In this document: positions 14,857 to 23,736 of the stretch, one piece after another
Position numbering within the stretch: the first letter of the stretch is position 1
How the letters are laid out: each line of letters starts with the position of its first letter
NCBI GenBank assembly: GCA_002686955.1
Contig: NYZA01000029.1
Location: forward strand, 1 to 24,605
Reading direction: 5' to 3'
Length of the DNA: 24,605 nt
From: Gemmatimonadota bacterium
GTDB taxonomy: Bacteria > GCA-2686955
The notes under the pieces: model-generated
What the model saw: only the letters and a program-made list of their open reading frames with translations
Told to the model about the DNA's origin: nothing
Databases searched by the model: none
Made by a program: the position numbers and the translations under genes

Positions 14857-15891
14857 TCAATCCCATGGGTAGAAGGTGAGGTCGATTCGGTGGTTCTCGA
14901 GGGCCTCCGCGGAAAGAAATGCGTAGTCTACTTCGACCTTCCACGCGCGGAATCCGGCGCCGGCGGTGAGATCGCCCCGGTGCTCTCCCACTCTGAGTGC
15001 CACCATGTTCTTGAAGCTCCACTCAGCACCCATTCCCTTGTCGTTTCTTCCCCCATCTTGCAGATCCCACACCTCTCCCCAGGTGAGATTCAGTTCGCTC
15101 GAGAAGGCCGGAAAGGGCTGCGAATAACCTAGATCGAGCCGCACCCGCATCGGCAACGACGCTTTGCTTCGACTCGCCGTGTCCCAGGTGATCTGGGTGC
15201 CGGCGATGTCGATCAACGCTACGCCGAGGGCGGCATCGCCGAGTGCATCGAATCCGATCATCTCGGCCGCCCCGATACGCACATGCGCCCCCAGATCACC
15301 GCCGAGTCCGACGGCGATGTTGTCGTCCAGGGATTGGCTGATGTACTTGATCGACCCTCCGAATCCCGTGGCGAGGGGGAAGGGACTGTACAGCCAGCCG
15401 AAATCGACGATCCGCTCGCTCCTGCGCGCAAGAGAGAGGCGGAACCCGAGGTCTTGGGCGTCGAAGTAGCCGGAGGGATCCCCGGAGGGACGTGCGGATA
15501 CGTTGCTTTCTCGTTCGGCGCGACCCTTCGGATCGAGCGACTGATCGTAACGAGGGATTGCATCGACCGCGAAGCGCAGCACCGAGACCGACACGATCAT
15601 CGCTCCACCGAGCGGACGTGCGTAGCCAGCGTAGTCCAGGCTGGCGAGTCCCCCGCCGTAGAAGGTGTGATGCAGTCCGATCTCGTCGCCTCGCACCGAC
15701 GAGAGCCGCGAGGCGTTCCACCAGTCGGCGCTTCCTCCCCTCGCCAGGGCCGCGGTGCTGCCCATCGCGAGCTCTCGAACTCCTACACCGAGATCCATAA
15801 AGTCGGCGGCGTAGCGCAACTCCCGAGCAGTCGCTGTGGCCTGTCCCAACACTCCGCAGATTCCGGCCAAATACAAGCAACGATGTTTCAT
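14857..15891 (-). CDS. porV: PorV/UPF0164-like outer-membrane beta-barrel protein
   Basis: A 344-residue exported protein with a signal peptide (about 1-23) and then the N-terminal pattern of PorV/PorQ/UPF0164 proteins: LGVGVRELAMGSTAALARGG (34-53), DWWNASRL (56-63; WNP-type motif) and an alternating pattern of beta strands with Gly and aromatic residues to the end. In Bacteroidota PorV (LptO) is a FadL-like barrel that shuttles T9SS cargo from the translocon to the PorU sortase. ATG 15891 overlaps the stop of the PorU-like gene (ATGA), so the two are translationally coupled, which strengthens the family call. Without the partner the call would only be a FadL-like barrel; a direct PorV role is inference. 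Confidence 0.78.
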   Translation of the reverse strand: MKHRCLYLAGICGVLGQATATARELRYAADFMDLGVGVRELAMGSTAALARGGSADWWNASRLSSVRGDEIGLHHTFYGGGLASLDYAGYARPLGGAMIVSVSVLRFAVDAIPRYDQSLDPKGRAERESNVSARPSGDPSGYFDAQDLGFRLSLARRSERIVDFGWLYSPFPLATGFGGSIKYISQSLDDNIAVGLGGDLGAHVRIGAAEMIGFDALGDAALGVALIDIAGTQITWDTASRSKASLPMRVRLDLGYSQPFPAFSSELNLTWGEVWDLQDGGRNDKGMGAEWSFKNMVALRVGEHRGDLTAGAGFRAWKVEVDYAFLSAEALENHRIDLTFYPWD

Positions 15892-18800
15892 CGCAGAACC
15901 GCCAACTTCTTGGTAGACGAGATCTTCTGACCCTTCTTCGAGCCGATCGCTTGAACGCGATAGAAGTAGACGCCATTCGCGACGGGGTATCCCCAGGCGT
16001 CGCGCAAGTCCCAGGGCACTTCGGAGTAGTCGACCGTGCGGATTAGATCTCGTTTGGAGCTGAAGGAGCGGATCATGCGCCCCGAGGGCGTGTAGATACG
16101 AATGGTGACCTCTTTGACCGAGTCCCAATCGGTTTCGAGCGTGAAAGCGATGGTTGTTCCCGCGGCGGACGCCGGATTCGGATAGTTGGCGAGATCCCTG
16201 ATCCGTGTCGACTCCCCGATCAGGAACGATGTCGAGCTACCGCGGAGGTTCCCGTTGACGTCTTGAACCTGGAGCTCGGCCTCGTGACCACCGCGCCCCA
16301 TCTCGGTGGGCACACTGATCGAAACGAGGTTCGGGTGCTGCGGATTCGGCGAAACGGAGTAGCTCGAAGCATCGAGCGTCTCGCCGTCGAGCATGACGAT
16401 GATCCGTTCCGGCTCGACATCGACACCGTTGGCATCTTGGACCAAGAAGTCGAGAACCGGGCGAGGAGCGACGAATCCTCCTTCGGCAATGACACGCCCT
16501 TGGCTCTGAAGCTCGATCTCCGGAGGGGTTTGGTCCCGGTTGTCGAGTACCGTATAGGTGCCGGGCGGGAGATCTTCACTCCTCACATCTCCACCCGATT
16601 CGCTCGACCTGGGATCGCGAACCCACTTGCCTCGGTCCGGATCCCAACGATAGAGGGCGGGATCGACGAGGGTGCCGCCGCCCAGATGGAAGGTGGCTTC
16701 GATGCCGCTGACTTCGATCGTCGAATCGGCGAATCCGAAGCGATAGGCAACCCCGGCACTTCCATCGAGGAAGATCGGAGCTTCGTAGTCGGGCTGCGCC
16801 GTGGGCTCCATCATCGACACACGCTCCACGATTAACACCGCGGGTGTCGGGACGGCTCCCGGCTGCACTTCAATGTGCAGATTCCCGTCTACAGACGGTC
16901 TCGACCCCTCCGAGCCCTCGCTGGGAGTAACGGCATATCGATCGGCCGAAACCTTGAGCACTCGCAGGTTGTTCACCTCGGAGCTTTCTTCGAACTCCGC
17001 ATCGGAGTCGATCTCGACTCGAACCAAGTACGATCCTGAAGGCAGATCCCATGGGATTTCGGTACGAGCGGGAGCTTTTCCCGCAACATCGATCTCGGTG
17101 CGAGTGACACTATCGAAATCGTTCCATTCCTCTTCCCGCGGAGTGTAGATCGTGTCATCCTGTACGACTACGGGATGCCATGCGAACGTGACACTCACAT
17201 CTTGAGCGTCGACCTGGCCCGCGTTGAAGATGTCTACTCCGAAAGTGACGCTGCTTGTTCCGCCGAAAACTCCTTGGCGGCCGTTGGCGAAGGTTAGATC
17301 TTCGCGCCGGAGCACCTTGTAGCTCTCGGGGGCGCCGACCCAGCGATCGACGGTCTCTCCTTCAGCCACCACTTTCATGAAGATCTCTCGACCGCCGGGT
17401 TGAGATGGAATCGTGTCTTCGGTAACGTACTCGTCGCCGGGGCCATCAGGAGTCAGCTCGAGTGTATCGGCGGGACCGAAAGAGGAGTTGGTAGCCCAGA
17501 CCAGTCGGAACCGGTCGTGTCCACCACCAGAGGCCATTGTGGTTCGAACAAGGGCCGGAACTCCGTCTCGCACCGGGTCAGGGCTTGTGGTCAGCGGTGC
17601 TACCACCGGTACACTTACGCCGATCGGCGCACCGCCGAAACGCTCACCGGATCGCGCCCTCAGAGTCCACGCGCCTTGCGGTGCATCGACCGGAATGTCG
17701 ACGCTCGTCTCGAAGGAACCAGATGCATTGGCGGTCACGGTGGTCTCGACGTGGACCACTTCATCGGCATCACTGAGCGCGATCGTAACGGCGCCGCCAG
17801 CAGGTGCTCCACTTCCACTGAGAGCGACCGAGCCGCCCAAGGCGGTGGCCGCGGGCTCCGCGTTCAGCTTGATATCCGCCCGCGGAAGCCCGGGCACCAG
17901 CGAGGGGTCTCCGAGCAGGTTGTATGCCCGTACGATATCCCGCGGAATCAAGCCGTCGTTCGTCAGATAGAAGGTCCCTTTCGCCAGCAAGATCGATTCG
18001 CCTAATGAGCGATCGCCGCGGGAAGGATCGAATACCGCATCGATAAGATGTCGATTGAGCCCATGTCCCTGGAGCGAATAGGAGAAACCGGAAGAGCCGA
18101 GAAAGCCGACCGCGCCTTTATCGGCCTCGGTCAAGAACACCTCACCGATCGCCGCGGGTCCCGGATCGGCGAACGAGCCCGTATAGCAGGTCATGGAGAA
18201 GACGATCGGAAGTTTGTCTCCGTTGCGCAGGAGCGGAACATCTTCAATGTCGAGCAGATCGGCATCGGACCAGATCCCCCCGCCTCCATGCCCCTGGAAG
18301 TTGGCTAGAGCCACACCTGCGTCGAGATCTCTGGTCAACTCGGGCCCTCCGCGAAAATGTGGATCGTCTTCGCGGGTCTCGTCTTCGGTGGTGAACACCC
18401 GTTGCGGCTTGATATGCGGCGGAACGCCTTCGCGAATCAGCTGCTCCGAGCGATCACGGAATTCCAGTCCATTCCCGCCGATCATTTCAACGATTCCTCG
18501 CCACTCTCCCGTGGCCGGATAGGCCATCGTCTTGTCGATCACAACTTGGAGCTCCTCCACGTTGTGTACGGTCCAGCGCCCGATAGAGAGCGCAGGCAGA
18601 ATCGAATCGTCGCTTGGCAGTCCGTACCAGCCGTCCGACGAGGTTTGGCCCCAGTTGACGTTGTAGTCCAGACCGGCGGGCACGCGGTTCTCCAGAGCGT
18701 CGCCGCCCTGGATATTCCGAAAATCCCAGGTGCCGTCGCCAGCTAAGAGCAGGTTTTCCAGCGCGGGAGAAGCCCATCCGCCCATGGCCAGACGGATGAA

Positions 18801-20780
18801 GGCCCGTATCGCCTCAGGGCTGGGACGCCCCCCACCGAATTGATGCACGATGTCTTCGAGTACGACGAGCGTCGTAGCGACACCTTGGGTCTCTTTCCAA
18901 TCCACGAAAGGAAGCAGAGTACCTTCGAACTCCCTGGGAGCGATGATGAGTAGCTCAGCGGCCAGGGAGAGATCACGAAGATCAGGACCGTCGGGAACTA
19001 CTTCCACCGCTGTAGGATGCTCGAAACGCCCTTCTTCCAAGGCGACATAGCGAACGTCGGACGTGACGAGATGGTCTTGGATCTTAATCTCGTATTTTCC
19101 GTTTCCGCGGCCCGGCCGGATCGTGCCGTTGACCATCTCACCCACACCGAGCTTGAATACTCGAATCGCCTCGGACCTGAAGCCGGAAAGTCGAAACTGG
19201 TACAGACCCGAGCCGCCATCGACCGGTGATGCGAAATCCAGAACCCCATTTTCGGCTTCGTACAGTCGGTCGTACGAGACCTCGACCCAGTCCAGATATA
19301 CCTCGTCGAGGTTTTCGGCGGGAGTGTCACCCGGCGCAACCAAGCTGATTTCGTTTTCAGAGTCGCGAAGTCTCGCCATCGGAACATTGTCGGCATTGTG
19401 GACAATGGCGGTCTGTCCATCGAATGTGACGTCGTCCAGCGATTGGCTGTTGATATAGATTTCGAGATGATGATCCGGGTACTGGGGTGGATATGTCGCT
19501 CCCTGGAGCCGAAGTTCGACACTTGCGGCGCTACCTAGGAGATCGGGTGAAGGAAGGTGGATCGGTACGACGCAGAGCGTTGGTGCACGGATCGATCGCC
19601 AGAACCAGTGATCGAGACCGGGGGTGCCGTCTTGTCCGAGGCGGGAGAAGATCGAGTCGCGTTCGACGTGAACGGTCCACCGGAAGGCTCCCGGTTCGAC
19701 ATAGCGACTGGGGTTCCCCTCCGCGGGAGCGGCATCTTCTCGAATCAGGCGCGCGCCTGGAGTGTCGCCCCAGGTGAGGAAGTACGCGTTTTCGATGGTA
19801 TAGGGATCGAAGTATTGGCTCTCACCGCGTGGCGCACGTCCATAGAAGAGAATACGGTCCCCACGATCGAGCTCGCCGTCGCCGCCATCTTCAACCAGAA
19901 TCGGCTCGGGCGCCTCGCCCTCGGTCAAGGCAAGTGTCGCCACGTCGATCTGCGAGAGACGAACCCCCGCGGCGGCGATTTGGGCGCCCGTAATGGCCAT
20001 CATGCCGTCACGGTCAACGGCGATTCGAAGCACCGGCGCGCCCGAGCCGCTCATCGGTGCTCGGGGAGCGGAGAGGGATGTTTCGGTGGTTTTGGACCCG
20101 AATCGGGTGGGTTTTCGGCGCCATCGGCGGGCGGTGCGTGGATTCAGCAGGATCGACTCCAATGCGGAATCGAGTGGGCCGGAGGCGATCGATCGCGGAT
20201 CGGGATGGGCATCGCCGGGCGCGATCTCGATGCGAAGATCGACCAAGCGCCTGAGCACACCTTCTCCGGTGGCGGGGCGCACCGAGACCGGATAGAAGGA
20301 GATTCGGGCCAGGTGAAGGCCGCGAAAACCGATCCTCTCGATGTTGAAAGGGCTTGCGGGCAGCAGACGGGTGTCGGAGGAGGGGAGGAGAGCGCTGTCG
20401 CCGCCGGGAGCACCCAGAGCGGGGTCGGCGCCCGCGTCCGCGCGCAACACCGGCAGGGGCCCGAAATCGATCGCCTCCCGCTCGACCGAGGCCAGGCGCA
20501 CCCGGACGGGAGTATCGGGGAAGGGGAGGGCAACGACCCTCGATACCACCGGGAGCACGACTTCACCGGGCTCTGTTCGCAATCCCGCACCCGCCAGATA
20601 CAGATTCGATATCTCCCCGGTCCGCGATCTTTGGAGCTCGGGCTCATCGCATGTGATACGCAGCCCGATCTCGGTATCGGAGAATCGAGTGACGTGGAGG
20701 TCGACGGCGGCCGGCCATGCCTCTGAAACGCCTACCCCGCACAGGCAAAGAGCGAGCAATGTGCTTTTGGATATACTCAT
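15888..20780 (-). CDS. porU: Giant C25-family cysteine peptidase, PorU-like T9SS sortase
   Basis: A 1630-residue exported protein; ATG 20780 starts a good signal peptide (SKSTLLALCLCGVGVSEAWP), while ATG 20810 adds ten residues. Residues about 25-600 are beta-rich pro-region and linker modules. The C25 (gingipain-type) peptidase spans about 610-960: GDGTWDFRN, then the catalytic His831 in NFQGHGGGGIW and Cys865 in SMTCYTGSF, followed by AIGEVFL and LNLLGDPS-like segments. Residues about 970-1520 hold Ig/CARDB-like units (FEESSEVNNLRVLKV is typical CARDB). The last 98 residues from YPNPAS to KKLAVLR are a FlgD-like type-A sorting domain. PorU removes C-terminal sorting domains and links cargo to surface glycolipid. 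Bacteroidota PorU is nearer 1100-1200 residues, so this is long; a secreted gingipain-like protease is the alternative, but coupling to a PorV gene favours PorU. Confidence 0.85.
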   Translation of the reverse strand: MSISKSTLLALCLCGVGVSEAWPAAVDLHVTRFSDTEIGLRITCDEPELQRSRTGEISNLYLAGAGLRTEPGEVVLPVVSRVVALPFPDTPVRVRLASVEREAIDFGPLPVLRADAGADPALGAPGGDSALLPSSDTRLLPASPFNIERIGFRGLHLARISFYPVSVRPATGEGVLRRLVDLRIEIAPGDAHPDPRSIASGPLDSALESILLNPRTARRWRRKPTRFGSKTTETSLSAPRAPMSGSGAPVLRIAVDRDGMMAITGAQIAAAGVRLSQIDVATLALTEGEAPEPILVEDGGDGELDRGDRILFYGRAPRGESQYFDPYTIENAYFLTWGDTPGARLIREDAAPAEGNPSRYVEPGAFRWTVHVERDSIFSRLGQDGTPGLDHWFWRSIRAPTLCVVPIHLPSPDLLGSAASVELRLQGATYPPQYPDHHLEIYINSQSLDDVTFDGQTAIVHNADNVPMARLRDSENEISLVAPGDTPAENLDEVYLDWVEVSYDRLYEAENGVLDFASPVDGGSGLYQFRLSGFRSEAIRVFKLGVGEMVNGTIRPGRGNGKYEIKIQDHLVTSDVRYVALEEGRFEHPTAVEVVPDGPDLRDLSLAAELLIIAPREFEGTLLPFVDWKETQGVATTLVVLEDIVHQFGGGRPSPEAIRAFIRLAMGGWASPALENLLLAGDGTWDFRNIQGGDALENRVPAGLDYNVNWGQTSSDGWYGLPSDDSILPALSIGRWTVHNVEELQVVIDKTMAYPATGEWRGIVEMIGGNGLEFRDRSEQLIREGVPPHIKPQRVFTTEDETREDDPHFRGGPELTRDLDAGVALANFQGHGGGGIWSDADLLDIEDVPLLRNGDKLPIVFSMTCYTGSFADPGPAAIGEVFLTEADKGAVGFLGSSGFSYSLQGHGLNRHLIDAVFDPSRGDRSLGESILLAKGTFYLTNDGLIPRDIVRAYNLLGDPSLVPGLPRADIKLNAEPAATALGGSVALSGSGAPAGGAVTIALSDADEVVHVETTVTANASGSFETSVDIPVDAPQGAWTLRARSGERFGGAPIGVSVPVVAPLTTSPDPVRDGVPALVRTTMASGGGHDRFRLVWATNSSFGPADTLELTPDGPGDEYVTEDTIPSQPGGREIFMKVVAEGETVDRWVGAPESYKVLRREDLTFANGRQGVFGGTSSVTFGVDIFNAGQVDAQDVSVTFAWHPVVVQDDTIYTPREEEWNDFDSVTRTEIDVAGKAPARTEIPWDLPSGSYLVRVEIDSDAEFEESSEVNNLRVLKVSADRYAVTPSEGSEGSRPSVDGNLHIEVQPGAVPTPAVLIVERVSMMEPTAQPDYEAPIFLDGSAGVAYRFGFADSTIEVSGIEATFHLGGGTLVDPALYRWDPDRGKWVRDPRSSESGGDVRSEDLPPGTYTVLDNRDQTPPEIELQSQGRVIAEGGFVAPRPVLDFLVQDANGVDVEPERIIVMLDGETLDASSYSVSPNPQHPNLVSISVPTEMGRGGHEAELQVQDVNGNLRGSSTSFLIGESTRIRDLANYPNPASAAGTTIAFTLETDWDSVKEVTIRIYTPSGRMIRSFSSKRDLIRTVDYSEVPWDLRDAWGYPVANGVYFYRVQAIGSKKGQKISSTKKLAVLR

Positions 20781-20896
20781 TGGGGACTTGTTCGATTGCG
20801 ACCCGTGCAAGGAGTCGATTCGAGTTCCATGGAAGGAGAGCGCCTTCCTGCGATCGACCGCGTGGCGAATTCCTCTAGCTCGTAGAGATCAACCCC
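20781..20896. promoter_or_regulatory. Divergent intergenic region between porU-like and GH31 genes
   Basis: These 116 bases separate two divergently oriented genes, so promoters for both are expected here. I see no convincing -35/-10 pair. Two small symmetries are present: the palindrome TTCCATGGAA at 20825-20834 and a 6-bp hairpin, GGAAGG at 20831-20836 with CCTTCC at 20843-20848. Their function is unknown. Confidence 0.35.
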
Positions 20897-22573
20897 ATGA
20901 GACTTGCGCGAACCCCAAGAACGACATATCTGACAGCCCTGGCAATCGCTGGATCCGCCCATGCGGTGGGCGATCGTATGGAACTCCCTCTCGATCCGGT
21001 CCCATGGCCCGAATGGGTTCACCACCACTGGGTTTGGGAGAACGAAGGCACGCGGGAGTCGGCGACCGCGTTGGTGCGGGACTACCTCGACCGAGGGGTG
21101 CCGGTGGGCGCCCTGATCATCGATTCGCCCTGGGAGACCGGCTACAACTCATTCGAGTTCGACGAGGAGCTCTATCCAAACCCGAGAGAGATGGTGGACG
21201 AAATCCACGGCCTCGATGTGCGCGTGCTCCTATGGATCACTTCGATGATCAATATCGATTCCCCGAACTACCAGTACGCCTTCGATCAGGGCTACTTCCT
21301 CAACGAGGGGGCGACCGTGGAATGGTGGAAGGGGGAGGGCAGCTTCATCGACTACACGAATCCCGAGGCGCTCGATTACTGGCACGGCCTGATGGACGGC
21401 GTCCTCGATCTAGGAATCGATGGCTGGAAGACCGACGGCGCCGAGTTCTACACCATTCTCTTGGGCGTGCCGCGGGGGTATGGCGGCGTGCTCAGGCCGC
21501 GGCAGTACGCCGATCTCTACTACCGCGACTTTTTCTACCACACCCGCCAAAAGCTCGGACGAGATCGCGTCATTATGTCTCGACCGGTCGATTCGGTCGA
21601 CGGGGTCTTGCACTGGTCGTTCAGCCCGCACGATGTGCTGATGGCCGGTTGGGTCGGCGACCAGGACCCGACCTTCAAGGGACTTCGTGTGGCGCTCGGA
21701 AACCTCTTCCATTCCGCCTGGCGCAACTATGTAAACATCGGCTCCGATATCGGCGGTTTTCGAACGGATAATAGCGAGCTGGGTCGCACCAAAGAGCTGT
21801 TGATCCGGTGGGCGCAGATGGGTGCGCTGATGCCCCTTATGGAAAACGGGGGAGGCGGCGAGCATCGCCCCTGGATCTTCGACCAGGAGACCCTCGATAT
21901 CTACCGCGACTATGTATTGCTGCACCACTCCCTCGTTCCCTATCTGATGACGGAGGGGGCACGAGCATGGGAGAAGGGCGACGGTGTCGTCGAACCCTTG
22001 ATCGGCACGTGGGACTACCGCCTCGGCAAGGACCTTTTCGTCGCACCGATCGTGATGAAGGGCTCACAACGGTGGATCCGCTTCCCCCTCCTGGGCCACT
22101 GGATCGACTGGTGGACGGGAGAGCGGCACAAAGGGGGGGCGCTGATTCGTCGCGAGGTTCCTCTCGAAGAGATCCCTCTATATCAAAGGGAAGGGTCGAT
22201 CATTCCCCTGCAAGCAGTATCGAGACTTCCCGGACTCGGGACGATTCCCGCCCCCGAAGGTGCCGATGTCTTCCTGGTTGCGCGTCCGGGAGAGTCGGGC
22301 ATCGCGCGGATCCGGGAGTTCGAGGGCCCGGGCCGGATCGGCCGCTACGAGGCGACGGAGGATGGCTGGGTCTTCAGGGCCGCTCCGCACGACCAACCGG
22401 CGGTGTGGGCGTTGCGCGGGCTGAAACGAGACGCGTTGGTCCTACGCGACGCAAACGCCGAGCGCGGGCCGCGGGTTGCGTGGCGATGGGTCGGCGAGAC
22501 GCTATGGATCGACGCCCCCCCGGGAAGGGATGTTCGGATCCGCGGCGAGGTGAAGAAAGGGCAAAAAGGCTGA
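20897..22573 (+). CDS. Secreted GH31-family glycoside hydrolase
   Basis: A 558-residue protein with an N-terminal signal-like segment (YLTALAIAGSAHAVGD, 11-26). The GH31 (beta/alpha)8 barrel is clear: the substrate-lining ALIIDSPWETGYN (72-84), the nucleophile Asp180 in GIDGWKTDGAEF and the acid/base Asp255 in AGWVGDQDPTF. GSDIGGFR (282-289) and MPLMENGGGGEHRPW are further family motifs, followed by a beta-sandwich C-terminal domain. Members are retaining alpha-glucosidases, alpha-xylosidases or sulfoquinovosidases; the specificity here cannot be told. It lacks the roughly 200-residue N-terminal beta-sandwich that usually precedes the barrel, starting almost directly at it. It is transcribed away from the porU-like gene; export suggests use on external or surface glycans. 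Confidence 0.9.
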   Translation: MRLARTPRTTYLTALAIAGSAHAVGDRMELPLDPVPWPEWVHHHWVWENEGTRESATALVRDYLDRGVPVGALIIDSPWETGYNSFEFDEELYPNPREMVDEIHGLDVRVLLWITSMINIDSPNYQYAFDQGYFLNEGATVEWWKGEGSFIDYTNPEALDYWHGLMDGVLDLGIDGWKTDGAEFYTILLGVPRGYGGVLRPRQYADLYYRDFFYHTRQKLGRDRVIMSRPVDSVDGVLHWSFSPHDVLMAGWVGDQDPTFKGLRVALGNLFHSAWRNYVNIGSDIGGFRTDNSELGRTKELLIRWAQMGALMPLMENGGGGEHRPWIFDQETLDIYRDYVLLHHSLVPYLMTEGARAWEKGDGVVEPLIGTWDYRLGKDLFVAPIVMKGSQRWIRFPLLGHWIDWWTGERHKGGALIRREVPLEEIPLYQREGSIIPLQAVSRLPGLGTIPAPEGADVFLVARPGESGIARIREFEGPGRIGRYEATEDGWVFRAAPHDQPAVWALRGLKRDALVLRDANAERGPRVAWRWVGETLWIDAPPGRDVRIRGEVKKGQKG

Positions 22574-22688
22574 GATCGGTGCCAAACGGGGCTATGGTCG
22601 AGATGCGGTAGTTCTTACTCGGGGGCACGGGCCTCGCGCATGCGGCCAATCTGAGATGACAGCAAATACTGCATTTGGAGAAAAAACG

Positions 22689-23657
22689 ATGAGAAAAGCG
22701 CGCATCATCGGCATGGTGACGCTCATGAGCACAACCCTCGCCGCGGCGAATACCGTCGCCGTAACCGAGTTCCTCAACAACGCCGAGGGCGACGACACGG
22801 GCCGCGAGTTCGTGGAGCTCTACAACTACGGCGGTTCCGACGTGGATCTGACGGGGTGGATGCTGAACGACGAGGACTCCGATTCGTACACGCTCGACGC
22901 CACCATCGACGCGGGGGATTTCCTAATCCTCGTCGGTGGCGACAACAGCATCACCGGAGCAGCGAAAAAGGCCCTCTTCGAAACCGAGTGGCTGAGCGGC
23001 GTGCCCGACGCCCGCGTGATCGGAATGGACCAATCCTGGGCTTTCGGCAACAGCAGTGACGAGATCGTGCTCTCCGATGCCGATTCAGCGGTTGTCTGGA
23101 ATCTGGCCTACGACAATGACGAGACCACCGGCCGGGCGACCTTCTTGACCGTCGATGACTATGCCGTGACCGATTTCGGCACGAAGGCGGCACCCGGCAT
23201 CGTTCGCGAGGGTTTCGACAACGGATCCCTCGACTTCTTGGGCTATGAGAGCAACGATTCGGCTCTCGCCGAGGATCCCAACGCCTATGAATCGACCGAG
23301 TTGAACTGGGGCAGTCCCTTCTTCATAGTCGATGACACTCCGCCGGCGGATCTGACCCTGGCCATCACGGGCTCCTGCCCCGGCGCCATGACGGTCGACG
23401 TGACGAACGCCACGCCGAACAGCACGATCGCGGTCATCTATGCCCTGAGCACCGGCAGTCTGCTCGTTCCGGCCGGCAATCCCTGCGTCGGCACTGAGCT
23501 TGGTCTCAACAACACGGCCCAGTTGTACTCGACCGAGACCACCGACGGCGACGGCGCCTTCTCCATCGAGGTGACCATTCCCGGGCCGGGCTGTGGCCTC
23601 TATGTGCAGATCCTGGACTTGGCGAGTTGCGACACGAGCAACGTCGAACAACTCTAG
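22689..23657 (+). CDS. Secreted lamin-tail-domain protein
   Basis: A 322-residue protein. ATG 22689 was chosen for its GGAG ribosome site eight bases upstream and the signal peptide it gives (RKARIIGMVTLMSTTLAAAN). Residues about 22-150 form a lamin-tail domain (LTD): VAVTEFLNNAEGDD, GREFVELYNYGGSDVDLTGW (about 38-57), then DAGDFLILVGG and SSDEIVLSDADSAVVWNLAY. Bacterial LTD proteins are exported and often cell-surface or nuclease-associated; no nuclease motif is present here. Residues about 225-322 are a second beta-rich domain with several Cys (ITGSCPGAMTVDVTNATPNS), of a type that often caps surface proteins. The mature protein is very acidic. An earlier in-frame ATG at 22656 has no ribosome site. 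Confidence 0.82.
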   Translation: MRKARIIGMVTLMSTTLAAANTVAVTEFLNNAEGDDTGREFVELYNYGGSDVDLTGWMLNDEDSDSYTLDATIDAGDFLILVGGDNSITGAAKKALFETEWLSGVPDARVIGMDQSWAFGNSSDEIVLSDADSAVVWNLAYDNDETTGRATFLTVDDYAVTDFGTKAAPGIVREGFDNGSLDFLGYESNDSALAEDPNAYESTELNWGSPFFIVDDTPPADLTLAITGSCPGAMTVDVTNATPNSTIAVIYALSTGSLLVPAGNPCVGTELGLNNTAQLYSTETTDGDGAFSIEVTIPGPGCGLYVQILDLASCDTSNVEQL

Positions 23658-23679
23658 GAACGCAGCACTCGGGGAATCG

Positions 23680-23719
23680 GCGGCCGCCACTCGTGCGCGA
23701 TGCGACGAGCGGCGGCCGC
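23680..23719 (+). terminator. Strong hairpin terminator between convergent genes
   Basis: A 15-bp stem (23680-23694 with 23705-23719, one mismatch) around a 10-nt loop, very GC-rich and followed on the plus strand by the pyrimidine tract TTCTCTCTTCTC. It begins 22 bases after the stop of the lamin-tail gene and ends 17 bases before the stop of the convergent OmpA gene, so it may serve both transcripts. Confidence 0.75.
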
Positions 23720-23736
23720 TTCTCTCTTCTCGTGAG

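Noticed and set aside
19557-20726. A 389-codon plus-strand frame inside the porU-like gene
   Set aside because: Low-complexity Gly/Arg/Glu translation without a recognisable domain; shadow of the peptidase gene.
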